Of a DNA stretch of 64,000 nucleotides, positions 15,686-24,686 are shown piece after piece. How positions within the stretch are numbered: the stretch's first letter is position 1; the number at the start of each line of letters is the position of its first letter. The notes under the pieces were generated by a model, which saw only the letters and a program-made list of their open reading frames with translations, was not told where the DNA came from and did not search any database. The DNA lies in assembly GCF_008365315.1 (NCBI RefSeq), contig NZ_CP043506.1, forward strand, positions 1,966,001 to 2,030,000. The letters are read 5' to 3'. This DNA is from Acetobacter vaccinii. GTDB lineage: Bacteria; Pseudomonadota; Alphaproteobacteria; Acetobacterales; Acetobacteraceae. The translations under genes and the position numbers were made by a program.

Positions 15686-15947
15686 ACTCGGCCATAACAG
15701 CAATAATCCGGCAGTAGGCGGAATTGCCGCCGACCGCCTGCGCGCTATCATTGACCGGGTCGAGAGACTGGAAGAGGAACGCAAAGCCCTATCCGGCGAC
15801 ATCAAGGACATTTTCACGGAGGCCAAGAGCGCTGGCTTTGACGTGAAAGTGCTTCGTCAAATCATCCGCATTCGTAAGCAGGAGCCCGCAGAGGTGGAAG
15901 AGCAGGAGAACCTGCTGGATATTTATCGTCGGGCCCTGGGGATGTAG
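15678..15947 (+). CDS. DUF2312/GapR-family nucleoid-associated protein
   Basis: An 89-residue protein with a nearly full match to the DUF2312 family, of which Caulobacter GapR is the described member: a dimer that wraps overtwisted DNA and helps topoisomerases. Diagnostic stretches are AADRLRAIIDRVERLEEERKAL, DIKDIFTEAKSAGFDVKVLRQI and the C-terminal DIYRRALGM. ATG 15678 is chosen because upstream codons run inside the methylase-like gene. It sits among replication genes, so a role in phage DNA topology during replication is likely. The host would have its own copy elsewhere. Confidence 0.9.
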   Translation: MSELGHNSNNPAVGGIAADRLRAIIDRVERLEEERKALSGDIKDIFTEAKSAGFDVKVLRQIIRIRKQEPAEVEEQENLLDIYRRALGM

Positions 15948-15951
15948 GTCG

Positions 15952-16311
15952 ATGGCACAGCACGAAGAGGACCGGCTGCACACGCATATATGGAAGGCTT
16001 TGCAGTTCATCCTGCCGGATGAGGCCGTGGCGTGGAGCACGGAGAACCGCCAGATGGGGCCGCGTGAAGGCATGAGGCGCAAGGCGCGGGGGTGCGTCCC
16101 TGGCGTTCCTGATATGGAGATTCACCACAAAGGGCGCTCGTTCTTTATCGAGATCAAGACGCCAACCGGCAGCGTGAGTAAGCCCCAAAAGGACATGCAC
16201 CAGCGCCTAAAGCGGGCAGGGCACGCTGTAGCCGTTTGTCGATCGCTGGAGGACGTGCTGTTCTTTCTGGAGAGCCATGATGTGCCTCTGAAAGGGATGG
16301 TGATGGCATGA
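15952..16311 (+). CDS. VRR-NUC domain nuclease
   Basis: A 119-residue stand-alone VRR-NUC protein of the PD-(D/E)xK superfamily. Catalytic signature: GVPDM with Asp54, then FIEIK (Glu67, Lys69), then SKPQKDMHQRLKRAGHAVAVCRSLEDV. Such small phage nucleases are thought to cut branched or flap DNA during replication or packaging. It overlaps the replication gene by 4 bp and lies in the rightward operon. Confidence 0.88.
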   Translation: MAQHEEDRLHTHIWKALQFILPDEAVAWSTENRQMGPREGMRRKARGCVPGVPDMEIHHKGRSFFIEIKTPTGSVSKPQKDMHQRLKRAGHAVAVCRSLEDVLFFLESHDVPLKGMVMA

Positions 16312-17210
16312 CTGGCTTACCTGCGCCCTTAACGCCTCCAGATTGCGACCTGCGTGGGTATGACTTCATGCCGTTTTACGGGATGAGGTATTTCCGATCT
16401 TCCAGCTATATGCAGGCCGCCGCGAAAAATCCGCGCGCTGGTATGGCCGCGATGAAACTATGGTGGGAAGCGTGGTCGCAAGTTCCGTGCGGGAGCTTGC
16501 CGGATGATGATATTGAACTTGGTATGCTGGCAGACTTCGGGACAGACCAAAAAGGCTGGGCCAAGGCAAAAGAAATTGCTCTACGTGGTTTTGTGAAATG
16601 CTCTGACGGTAGGCTCTATCATAAAGAGCTTTGCGAGATTGCGCTGGATAAATTCGACCTTCGCTTGAAGTCCGATGAAAAGCGCGAATCTGACCGTGAA
16701 CGCCTTAAGGCATGGCGTGCGAAACAGAAAGACGGCGGGAAGCAAGCGAATATCGAAACACATCCTGAAACGCAGAACGAAACAAACGATGAAACAGTTT
16801 CTGAAACGCAGGATGAAACACGTTTCGTCGCAGGTAAGAGAGTAGAGAGTAGAGAGATAATATCCTCACTACGTTCGGATACCCCCTGTGGCCCCCCTGC
16901 GCGGTCGAAGCTCAGTCCACGAGGCTCCCGCCTTCCCGTCGACTGGGCTCCAACTGATGCTGACCGGGCCTTTGCGCTCGGTCTGGGGCTGAACCCCACG
17001 GACATTGCCCCGCAGTTTGCGGACTTCTGGCGCGCCAAGGCTGGGGCTGGAGGTGTGAAGCTGGATTGGGCAGCCACGTGGCGGGGCTGGTGCCGAAGGG
17101 ATGCCGAAAAGCGAGGAGGCCCCAAGCCATCCAGTGGCAAACCACAGTCCCCGCTCTCCCAGCAGTTCGAACGGATGCAGCGCCAATACGGCGACAGGAC
17201 GGTAGCATGA
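16308..17210 (+). CDS. DUF1376-type phage replication protein
   Basis: A 300-residue protein. The N-terminal 100 residues (FYGMRYFRSSSYMQAAAKNPRAGMAAMKLWWEAWSQVPCGSLPDDD ... KGWAKAKEIALRGFVKCSDGRLYHKELCEIA) match DUF1376, a winged-helix-like domain in phage initiation proteins. A charged linker with repeated ETQNET-like units (about 145-170) leads to a C-terminal domain (FADFWRAKAGAGGVKLDWAATWRGWCRRDAEKRG) seen in phage O-type and primosomal DnaT-like proteins. It probably recognises the phage origin and recruits host helicase with the next gene product. Confidence 0.75.
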   Translation: MTGLPAPLTPPDCDLRGYDFMPFYGMRYFRSSSYMQAAAKNPRAGMAAMKLWWEAWSQVPCGSLPDDDIELGMLADFGTDQKGWAKAKEIALRGFVKCSDGRLYHKELCEIALDKFDLRLKSDEKRESDRERLKAWRAKQKDGGKQANIETHPETQNETNDETVSETQDETRFVAGKRVESREIISSLRSDTPCGPPARSKLSPRGSRLPVDWAPTDADRAFALGLGLNPTDIAPQFADFWRAKAGAGGVKLDWAATWRGWCRRDAEKRGGPKPSSGKPQSPLSQQFERMQRQYGDRTVA

Positions 17211-18091
17211 CCCAGATTTCGCACTACGCCGGGCAGCGTGTTCCGGCCCTCAGTCACGCCCTGCTTGGGGCCATCGACACCCGCGCCGTTGAGTGTGTTG
17301 GCCCGCCCGAAACCGAGCAGGAGCGCCGGGACCGCCTGCGCCGTGGCGATGCCGCACCGGGGTTGGTGATTTCACTCGGGCCCAAGCCGCAGCCGTCTGG
17401 CGCCGTGGTGGCCGAGGCCAAGCGCATCCTGCCCGACCTTGAGCGGGCCATGGAGGCCATGCCGCATGCCCGGCTGGGCGTGGAGGTGGACCGGTTTCTC
17501 GACATGCTGAACGCTGCCGTGGTCAACCCGCAGGACGAGCAGGCGCTCCAGATGCGCAAGATGGCCGTGGCCATGGCTTGCGAGGGAATGCCCGCCATCG
17601 TGTGGACGCCCGACACGCTGAGGCTGGCCGTGCGGCGGTTCAAGTTTTTCCCGGCTGCCGCCGAGTTCGTGGAGTTCATGGAGGACCAACTTGCCCCGCT
17701 TCGCTCCCGGCTGGCCGGTGTGCGGATGGTATCCCGCTGCACGGCCCGTGAGGAGCCTGTCCGCGAGCCGAAAACGCCAGAGGCCCGTGAGGCTGTACGG
17801 AAGAAGGTCGCTGAGGCAACCGCTCGTTTGCATGCCCAGACGGCCGAGGATGAGCGCATTCGGAAGTTTGGAGCATGGATGCCGGATGGTGCCGAAGGGC
17901 TGACCGGTCGCGCCCTCGCCGCTGCCCTCAAGCGGGAACTGCCAGGGCTGTCGGGGGAACTGCTGATCGTGACGCGGCAGAGGATCGAAGTTTTGGAGCG
18001 CGCCGCGTCTTTGGCTGCTGCCATGGGCTTCAATTCACCCAAAGAGCCGCGAGGTTTGGTGGAGAGTGTATGGAAAGCCATTTCTCGGTAA
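17207..18091 (+). CDS. phage replication-associated protein
   Basis: A 294-residue mostly helical protein starting at ATG 17207, overlapping the DUF1376 gene by 4 bp. The central part (AKRILPDLERAMEAMPHARLGVEVDRFLDMLNAAV ... WTPDTLRLAVRRFKFFPAAAEFVEFMEDQLAPLR) resembles proteins that follow DUF1376 genes in alphaproteobacterial prophages. No Walker A motif is visible, so it is not a DnaC-type ATPase; helicase recruitment is an inference from gene order. It is the last gene of the rightward early operon. Confidence 0.6.
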   Translation: MTQISHYAGQRVPALSHALLGAIDTRAVECVGPPETEQERRDRLRRGDAAPGLVISLGPKPQPSGAVVAEAKRILPDLERAMEAMPHARLGVEVDRFLDMLNAAVVNPQDEQALQMRKMAVAMACEGMPAIVWTPDTLRLAVRRFKFFPAAAEFVEFMEDQLAPLRSRLAGVRMVSRCTAREEPVREPKTPEAREAVRKKVAEATARLHAQTAEDERIRKFGAWMPDGAEGLTGRALAAALKRELPGLSGELLIVTRQRIEVLERAASLAAAMGFNSPKEPRGLVESVWKAISR

Positions 18092-18230
18092 ATCTATATG
18101 TCTGGATATTAGGGTGCGCTGTGCGGGCAACGTGGAGAGTTTTTGAGGTGTGTCGGAGTTGTCATGGGCATTATGGATTGGGGGCTGGCTCCTGGGACAG
18201 AGGGCCAGCCATTAATCTATTTTCTCAAGT

Positions 18231-18629
18231 TTAAGCCCCACCACAGTCATGTTCTGAGTTTGATAAAGTCCAGGAGCGTCCTGTTCTAAAATTTGTTGTT
18301 GTGTAAACTTTCCCTCTACTGTCCCCTGCGGGGCAATTGGCGGGGACAGATGCCAAGCACATCATAATCTTGTCGCCTGCTTGAGAGGAATCAACATCAG
18401 GGATTTGGTCATAAGAAACTTGGTAGCCGCCATTTACAAAACTGATTGCTGAACCTGAATCTGGGATAGGTTTTCCTCCTGCTTCCTGCAGGCGAGTTTC
18501 AACAGACTTTACATGGGTGAAAACGCAAGTGCCAATCTGATCAGGCAGATCGGTTGCTGGGGCGGCGTGGGCGGTGACTGTTAAAAAAGAAAAAAAAGAA
18601 GAGCATGAGAGTAGTAGTTTTTTCAACAA
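18231..18629 (-). CDS. secreted cysteine-containing protein, possible moron
   Basis: A 132-residue protein with a clear Sec signal peptide (LLLSCSSFFSFLTVTAHA, cleavage about 22), and four cysteines in the mature part (in IGTCVF, MMCLAS, PANCPAG, HDCGG) that could form two disulfides in the periplasm. It is transcribed against its neighbours, between the replication and late genes, a typical site for genes expressed in the lysogen. Composition is more AT-rich than adjacent genes. The core GSAISFVNGGYQVSYDQIP ... GDKIMMCLASVP is unrecognised. Confidence 0.7.
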   Translation of the reverse strand: MLKKLLLSCSSFFSFLTVTAHAAPATDLPDQIGTCVFTHVKSVETRLQEAGGKPIPDSGSAISFVNGGYQVSYDQIPDVDSSQAGDKIMMCLASVPANCPAGDSRGKVYTTTNFRTGRSWTLSNSEHDCGGA

Positions 18630-18775
18630 AACCTCCTGTTAATTTTATTCTACCAGATGAAGTGCTCGCATAATCATAAAACTCTGCGGTAATCTATCAT
18701 GCGAAGGGAAAGGGATAATCGTAGAAGATAGAGTTTTTCCTGTACATTTTGATCGTAACGTGATTCCATTAACGT

Positions 18776-19330
18776 ATGATCTCGAAAGAAATGACTAACT
18801 TGCCTTATCTTAATAGCGAGGAAAACGGCCCCACCCCAGAGCGCGCGGCTAAGTCTATGTTCTCCGGTGGGAGGCCTGCGCGTGAACAAACGATTGTTGA
18901 CGCGCTGCTAAAGGCTGGAGAGATTACCCAGGATTGTGCGAACGCCGCAGATCGCTGGTACCAGACATGGATTTTCGCGTATCACGGATACAAAGAGTTC
19001 CCCGATAATTACGTAGCTAATGCAGAGATTAAGCATGATGATCTATCGTGGTTGATGACGCGGGCCGATGCGGCTGGGCAACTGTTTGACGTGCGGCATG
19101 CTCTTGGGATCTGCACTGAGGTTCGGTTGAAAGCCATGCTGGTTGAAAAGCTATCGTCCAGGAAAATGGCTAGCAGTCTATTTCCGACGATTTCCGCCGA
19201 CCTGGGCCGAAAGAAAGTATCGGCTCAGTGCGCCATGGTTCTGGAACAGTTGGCTGAATTTTACGCGAACCAGAGGCGTGATCGACGCGGGGAACAAAGA
19301 GCTTGTACGAGGGTACCCTTTCCAGTATAA
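18776..19330 (+). CDS. possible late-gene regulator
   Basis: A 184-residue protein (ATG 18776, or the Met at residue 6). A helical body ends in a possible helix-turn-helix segment (VRLKAMLVEKLSSRKMASSLFPTISADLGRKKVSAQCAMVLEQLAEFYA) and a basic tail. It is the last gene before a strong terminator and the terminase operon, the place held by Q-type antiterminators or late activators in lambdoid phages. This function is inferred from position and the DNA-binding look of the C-terminus. Confidence 0.5.
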   Translation: MISKEMTNLPYLNSEENGPTPERAAKSMFSGGRPAREQTIVDALLKAGEITQDCANAADRWYQTWIFAYHGYKEFPDNYVANAEIKHDDLSWLMTRADAAGQLFDVRHALGICTEVRLKAMLVEKLSSRKMASSLFPTISADLGRKKVSAQCAMVLEQLAEFYANQRRDRRGEQRACTRVPFPV

Positions 19331-19362
19331 AAAACATCATCGTCGCAAGATGTGTGTTCAAG

Positions 19363-19386
19363 AGCCACCTTCGGGTGGCTTTTTTC
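19363..19386 (+). terminator. intrinsic terminator before the late operon
   Basis: AGCCACC / GGTGGCT stem with a TTCG tetraloop followed by TTTTTCG. It lies 32 bp after the putative late regulator and 14 bp before the small terminase gene. Late expression must either start beyond it or read through it by antitermination. Confidence 0.9.
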
Positions 19387-19399
19387 GTTTGAGGGCGTA

Positions 19400-19834
19400 A
19401 TGGTGAGGAAGATGAAAGCAGGCAGGCCATCTGTTTTCTCGCTAGCCATTGAAGACGAAATTTGCACAAGGCTCATGGAAGGCGAAAGCCTCCGCTCTAT
19501 ATGCCGAGATGATCACATGCCGGGTCAAAGCACGGTATTTGAGTGGCTGGAGAGCTGCGCGTATGCCGATTTCCGGAGCAGGTACGCGCAGGCGCGCGCG
19601 CGAGCAGCCGAAGCGTTTGAAGATGAAATAATCGATGTTGCGCGCACGGCAACCGCTGAGGATGCCGCCGCCAAGCGCCTGCATGTTGATACCCTCAAGT
19701 GGATTATGTCCAAGCGCGCACCCAAGGTTTACGGCGACAAGATAACGCAGGAACACACCGGCCCAGATGGCGGCCCGGTTCAGGTTTCTGAGGTTCGCCG
19801 CGTCATAATCAGGCCACCAGCAAAGAACGAATGA
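19400..19834 (+). CDS. terS: terminase small subunit
   Basis: A 144-residue DNA-recognition subunit of the packaging motor. The N-terminal part (PSVFSLAIEDEICTRLMEGESLRSICRDDHMPGQSTVFEWLES) is a helix-turn-helix of the terminase_5/DNA-packaging Nu1-like type, followed by an oligomerisation helix. ATG 19400 follows GAGGG; a second ATG at 19412 is possible. It overlaps the large subunit gene by 4 bp. Confidence 0.85.
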   Translation: MVRKMKAGRPSVFSLAIEDEICTRLMEGESLRSICRDDHMPGQSTVFEWLESCAYADFRSRYAQARARAAEAFEDEIIDVARTATAEDAAAKRLHVDTLKWIMSKRAPKVYGDKITQEHTGPDGGPVQVSEVRRVIIRPPAKNE

Positions 19835-21075
19835 CCGCGCTTTCAATCCCGACAGCAGAGGTTTTCTTGCCCCTGCTGGAACCGTGCCGATACAAGGGCG
19901 CGTATGGGGGGCGCGGTTCTGGAAAGTCTCACTTTTTTGGTGAGTGCATCGTAGAAGAGCACCTGCGGATACCGGGCCATCGCACGGTCTGTATCCGTGA
20001 GGTGCAGAAATCTATCGAGCGCTCTTCGAAACAGTTGATCGTGGATAAGATCAACCGTTTCAATCTAAACGCATCGTTCGATGTGCAGGATCAGCTTATC
20101 AAAACGCCAGGCGGCGGCCTGATCATCTTTCAAGGCATGCAGAACCACACGGCGGACAGTATCAAGTCGCTGGAAGGGTTTGACCGGGCGTGGATTGAAG
20201 AAGCGCAGTCTATTAGTGCGTATTCATGGCGTATGCTGCGCCCAACCATGCGTAAGGCTGGTTCGGAGATATGGGCAAGCTGGAACCCGGCAAGTCCAGA
20301 AGACCCCATTGACGACTTTTTCCGTGGTCCCGGCTCTGACCGTTCTGACCTCATTGCGGTGCGGGCGAACTGGTCAGATAACCCGTGGTTTGGTGATGGC
20401 ACACTACCAACTGAGCGCGTCGAGGATCAGCGTGCCCGGCCGGATGAATATGGGCATATCTGGGAAGGGGATTATATCACCATTTCAGATGCCATTATCT
20501 TTCGGAACCGAGTGTCTGTTGAGGACTTCATGGCGCCCGAAGGCACACGGTTTTACTACGGCGTAGACTGGGGCTTTGCTAAAGACCCCACCGCTGCTGT
20601 GCGGTGCTTTATTCAGAACGATTGCCTCTATGTCGATTATGAGGCGGGCGGCGTGGGGATTGAGTTGGATGATACCCCGGCGGTTCTGGAAGAAATACCA
20701 GACGCCTACCGCTGGCCGTGGAAGGCTGACGGAGCACGACCCGAGACAATAAGCTTTCTGGCCAACCGCTTCGGGTTCAAGATTAGCGCCGCCGACAAGT
20801 GGCCGGGCAGTGTTGAGGATGGTATCGCTCGGCTCAAGGCGTTCAAACGGATCGTTGTCCACCAACGGTGTAAGCGTCTGGCCGAGGAATTCCGCAAGTA
20901 TTCGTACCAGGTGGACAGGAAAACGGAAGACGTTCTGCCGCTCATCGCTGATGCCTGGAATCATTGGATAGACGCGCTGCGCTACGCTCTGGATGGGGTC
21001 ATTCAGAACCGGCGCAGGATGCCGAAGTTTACCGCCGATGCAATCAACAAAATAGCCCAACAGGGAAGAAGATGA
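19831..21075 (+). CDS. terL: terminase large subunit
   Basis: A 414-residue packaging ATPase-nuclease of the Terminase_3/PBSX type. The ATPase domain has Walker A GAYGGRGSGKS (about 23-33) and a Walker B-like RAWIEEAQS. The C-terminal RNase H-like nuclease begins with YYGVDWGFAKDPTAAV. It cuts concatemers and pumps DNA into proheads through the portal encoded next. The size fits the pac-type group. Confidence 0.95.
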   Translation: MTALSIPTAEVFLPLLEPCRYKGAYGGRGSGKSHFFGECIVEEHLRIPGHRTVCIREVQKSIERSSKQLIVDKINRFNLNASFDVQDQLIKTPGGGLIIFQGMQNHTADSIKSLEGFDRAWIEEAQSISAYSWRMLRPTMRKAGSEIWASWNPASPEDPIDDFFRGPGSDRSDLIAVRANWSDNPWFGDGTLPTERVEDQRARPDEYGHIWEGDYITISDAIIFRNRVSVEDFMAPEGTRFYYGVDWGFAKDPTAAVRCFIQNDCLYVDYEAGGVGIELDDTPAVLEEIPDAYRWPWKADGARPETISFLANRFGFKISAADKWPGSVEDGIARLKAFKRIVVHQRCKRLAEEFRKYSYQVDRKTEDVLPLIADAWNHWIDALRYALDGVIQNRRRMPKFTADAINKIAQQGRR

Positions 21076-22655
21076 AGCTACTCAACTGGTTCAAGCGCAA
21101 GCAGGAGCCTATGCCAGCTCCTGCGCGCGTGGAGCCGGTTGTGGCTGCCAAGGTGAGGCGCGTTCTGCCTCGGTTCTCGGTCCAGTCGCCAGAGACTTTG
21201 CGGGCACTCGCAGACAGGCTGTTCACGCCTTATGTACCTCCCAAGGGTGTGCGTGGGGATGGCACGGCCGGGTTGGCAATGGATAGCGCCCTGTCCTCGT
21301 ACATGGGGGCGAATTACAACATCGTCAGCAACTTCATTGCCGATGGGTTGAACTTCAAGGGCTATGCAGACCTTGCCGCCATGATGCTGCGGGCTGAGTT
21401 CCGCAAGCCGGTGGAGACCATTGCCAAGGAAGCCACGCGTGAGTGGATCAAGTTTCGTTCCACGGATACGGACGAGGACGAAGACGACACAGAAGTAGCG
21501 GACAAGATCCGTGAGCTTGAAAAGGAGTTCCAGCGCCTGCGGGTGCGTGACGTTGTGCGCCGACAGATCTGCCATGGGCTTGGCTTTGGCCTGGGGCATA
21601 TCTGGATCGGTATCAAGGGGCGTGCGCTCAACTCGACAGGGCAGAATATCCCGCTCATGATCAACGCGAACGGGCTGGCCAAGGGAACGCTTGACCGGCT
21701 GGTAAATGTCGATCCGATCTGGACAAACCCCAACACTTACAACGCTGATAATCCCCTCAAGGAAAATTACTACCGGCCCGATAACTGGTGGGTGCAGGGT
21801 GTTCTGGTTCACCACACGCGGCTGTTGACGGTGGTGCCGTTTGAAGTACCGGACATTCTCAAGCCCGCGTTCAATTTCGGTGGTCTGGCCTTGACCCAGC
21901 AGCTTGAGGCTTATGTGCACAACTTCCTGCGCACGCGTCAGTCAGTTTCCGACATGGTGAGCAACTTCGCCACCAAGGTTCTGAAAACCGACATGACCGG
22001 GAACATGCAGGCAGATGGCTGCATGAGCTATGGGGACATAGACGCGGACAGTGTGACGGGGCGCGTTGCAGCCATGAATGCATGGCAGAGCAACAACGGC
22101 ACATTCGTTCTCGACAAGGAGAGCGAGGACTTTGACATAAAGACAGCGCCGCTCTCCGGTCTTGGGGAGCTACAGGCGCAGTCGCAGGAGTTCATGGCCG
22201 GGATTCCGGGCATTCCTCTGGTCAAGCTGTTCGGCATCCAGCCCCAGGGTCTGAATGCCAGCAGCGAGGGTGAGATACGGGTTTTCTACGACGAGATTGC
22301 AGCCTTTCAGGAGGCACACGTTGGCCCGACCGTTCGCGCCATCTTCAATCTGGCCCAGATCAACCTTTGGGGCGAGATCGATGAGCGGCTTGATTTTGAA
22401 TTCATTCACCTCTGGCAGCTTTCTGAGAAAGAGGCGGCAGAGGTTGAGAAGATCAAGACCGACACGGATGCGGTGAATGTGCAGGCGGGCGTTGTCGCTC
22501 CCGAGGAAGCCCGCAAGCGTCAGGCGGCAGATCCGCAGAGCATTTATCGCAATGTCAGTTTGGCCGGGCCGCCACCTGAGCCGCCGGACCCTGAAAATGA
22601 TGGCGCGGGCCTTGAGGGCATCTTGAGGCAAGGCGAGGAAAGCGAGGGCGGTTAG
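21072..22655 (+). CDS. portal protein (DUF1073 type)
   Basis: A 527-residue portal, the dodecameric DNA gate of the head. ATG 21072 overlaps the terminase stop (ATGA); the longer open frame runs inside terL and is ignored. The region DSALSSYMGANYNIVSNFIADGLNFKGYADLAAMMLRAEFRKPVETIAKEATREWIKF and the later GIPGIPLVKLFGIQPQGLNASSEGEIRVFYDEIAAFQE are typical of DUF1073/phage_portal_3. The acidic C-terminus is normal for the family. Confidence 0.93.
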   Translation: MKLLNWFKRKQEPMPAPARVEPVVAAKVRRVLPRFSVQSPETLRALADRLFTPYVPPKGVRGDGTAGLAMDSALSSYMGANYNIVSNFIADGLNFKGYADLAAMMLRAEFRKPVETIAKEATREWIKFRSTDTDEDEDDTEVADKIRELEKEFQRLRVRDVVRRQICHGLGFGLGHIWIGIKGRALNSTGQNIPLMINANGLAKGTLDRLVNVDPIWTNPNTYNADNPLKENYYRPDNWWVQGVLVHHTRLLTVVPFEVPDILKPAFNFGGLALTQQLEAYVHNFLRTRQSVSDMVSNFATKVLKTDMTGNMQADGCMSYGDIDADSVTGRVAAMNAWQSNNGTFVLDKESEDFDIKTAPLSGLGELQAQSQEFMAGIPGIPLVKLFGIQPQGLNASSEGEIRVFYDEIAAFQEAHVGPTVRAIFNLAQINLWGEIDERLDFEFIHLWQLSEKEAAEVEKIKTDTDAVNVQAGVVAPEEARKRQAADPQSIYRNVSLAGPPPEPPDPENDGAGLEGILRQGEESEGG

Positions 22656-23467
22656 TGGTTCAACTCCGGTGTCAGTCAGCGCAGGGCAAGCGCATTGCCC
22701 CTGTGCGGGCTAGCGCCGGGATCGAGGCGCAATACTACCAGGCCATGCACGCTATGCTGCGACGCATGCATAAGGAAGTCCTGAGCGATCTCGTCGAGGC
22801 GTACAAAGCCGCTGAGGCGCAGATAGCGCAGGACGCATCCCCGCTGGCCCGGCTGGTCAAGGTCATGGACCAACTCACGGCCAAGTGGCGCAAGCAGTTC
22901 GATGATGCAGCCGACGACATGGCCAAGCGGTTTGTGAAGTCGGCCCAGACTTACACGCAGAGTTCGTTTCAGGCCGAATTGAAGCGCAACGGGTTTACAG
23001 TGCAGTTCAGGCCCACGCGCTACGTGCAGGATATGGTGGCCAGGTCCATTGCCGAGAACGTCAACCTGATCAAGGGCATGTCTGACGATCACCTCAAAGG
23101 CATTGAGACTGCGGTCAATATGTCGGTGATGCGTGGCCGCGACCTGTCCAGCCTGAGCGAGGCGCTTCAGAAGCAATACGGGGTTAGCCGCCGCAGGGCT
23201 GCGTTCATCGCCCGTGACCAGAACAACAAAGCCACGTCCGTTATCAACCGAGCGCGGCAGACTGAACTAGGCCTGAAAGAGGCAATCTGGGTGCACTCAT
23301 CAGGCGGGAAGCACCCGAGGCCAGATCATGTGAAGGCTGGGAAAGACCGGCTTCGCTTCAATCTGATCAAGGGCGCTTACATCGGCGGCCGCTGGATACA
23401 TCCCGGCGAAGATCCAAACTGCCGATGCACATGGTCCGTGATTATTCCGGGATTTGACGATGACTGA
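22655..23467 (+). CDS. MuF/SPP1 gp7-like head morphogenesis protein
   Basis: A 270-residue minor head protein. The C-terminal MuF domain is clear: [59 protein letters not shown] ... [20 protein letters not shown], with the conserved R-D-Q and the PNCRC motif. The N-terminal helical part probably contacts the portal. GTG at 22655 overlaps the portal stop. Confidence 0.92.
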   Translation: MVQLRCQSAQGKRIAPVRASAGIEAQYYQAMHAMLRRMHKEVLSDLVEAYKAAEAQIAQDASPLARLVKVMDQLTAKWRKQFDDAADDMAKRFVKSAQTYTQSSFQAELKRNGFTVQFRPTRYVQDMVARSIAENVNLIKGMSDDHLKGIETAVNMSVMRGRDLSSLSEALQKQYGVSRRRAAFIARDQNNKATSVINRARQTELGLKEAIWVHSSGGKHPRPDHVKAGKDRLRFNLIKGAYIGGRWIHPGEDPNCRCTWSVIIPGFDDD

Positions 23468-24674
23468 CACAATGCTTGCGCTCGACCGCTCTGTGCGGCG
23501 CGTAGACGCGGACGGGCACCTGTTTGTTGAGCGCTGCGTGCTGAGTGCCGCCGTGGTGTCGCCCTACTATGGGCGGGAAATCCCCGGAGCGGAAGCGCTG
23601 GGTCTGAACCCAGATCAGATATATCAGCTTTACCGCGATGCTGACGCGCTGCGGGATGCCGCCGAGACGATCAACGGTAAGCCCATCCTCGACATTCACC
23701 AGCCCATCAATGCCGAGGACCACCCGCGAGAGATTACGGTCGGCTCCGTCATCAACCCACAGTTTGAAGCACCCGATCTAATCGGAGAGCTTTCTATCTG
23801 GGATGGGGATGCGATCAAGGCAATTCAGGACGGCTCCAAGCGCTGTGTGTCTGCCGGATACGCATACGACGCCGTGCCGGAAACTGGCGAAGTAAACGGC
23901 CAGCCCTACACGCTCAAGATGGTGAACATTCGGTTCAACCACCTGGCGCTTGTTGAAACCCCCCGCGTGCCCACCGCCATTATTGGCGACAGCGCGCTTT
24001 CACCCAAAAAGGAAACGAGCATGGCCGTACGTGTGCCCATGTCCGCAGCGGCCAAGGTTGCTGCTGCTCTCAAGTCTGGCCGCCTTGCACTCGATGCGTC
24101 CGAAGAGGACGTGAAGAAGTGCATGGATGACGATGATCCTGCGCTTGACGAAACGCCCGAAGAAAAAGAGGCGCGCGAAAAGGCCGAGAAGGCTGCGGCG
24201 GAAAAGAAGGCCGCTGACGAAGCCGCCGAAGCCGAGGCCAAGAAAAAGGCCGAGGATGAAGCGGAAGAAGAGCGCAAGCGCAACGAAGAAGCCGGTGGCC
24301 GCAAAGCCAATGCTGAACTGGAAGGCGAGGAAAAGGAAAAGAAGCGCCTTGAAGCTCAGGACAAGGCCATCAAGCTGGCCGTGGATGCTGCGGTGCAGGC
24401 TGAGCGTTCGCGCACGTCTGCCGCATCCGAAGCTCGCCGTCTCGTCTCTCCTCTGGTGGGCGAAGTCCACGGCCTCGATAGCGCCCCGGAAATCCTGCGC
24501 TACGCCCTGAAAGAGCGCGGCGTGTCTGGTCTGGATGGCGTGAACGAGGCCGGGCTCAAGGCTCTGGTGCAGGCGCAGATCGGTGCGATGCGGCCTGATC
24601 CGGTCATGGCCGCCGATTCCGCTCCCGCGCAAGGTAGCGTCCTGTCGGGCATTGCTACCCCCCGTAAGCTGTAA
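23460..24674 (+). CDS. DUF2213 prohead protease/scaffold-like protein
   Basis: A 404-residue protein. The N-terminal 180 residues ([31 protein letters not shown] ... DPIADIHQP-like region ... [40 protein letters not shown]) match DUF2213, a predicted capsid maturation protease. This is followed by a very charged Glu/Lys/Ala coiled coil (about 220-310) that looks like an internal scaffold. Fusion of protease and scaffold is common. ATG 23460 overlaps the MuF gene by 8 bp. Confidence 0.85.
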   Translation: MTDTMLALDRSVRRVDADGHLFVERCVLSAAVVSPYYGREIPGAEALGLNPDQIYQLYRDADALRDAAETINGKPILDIHQPINAEDHPREITVGSVINPQFEAPDLIGELSIWDGDAIKAIQDGSKRCVSAGYAYDAVPETGEVNGQPYTLKMVNIRFNHLALVETPRVPTAIIGDSALSPKKETSMAVRVPMSAAAKVAAALKSGRLALDASEEDVKKCMDDDDPALDETPEEKEAREKAEKAAAEKKAADEAAEAEAKKKAEDEAEEERKRNEEAGGRKANAELEGEEKEKKRLEAQDKAIKLAVDAAVQAERSRTSAASEARRLVSPLVGEVHGLDSAPEILRYALKERGVSGLDGVNEAGLKALVQAQIGAMRPDPVMAADSAPAQGSVLSGIATPRKL

Positions 24675-24686
24675 GGAAACAGGCAA

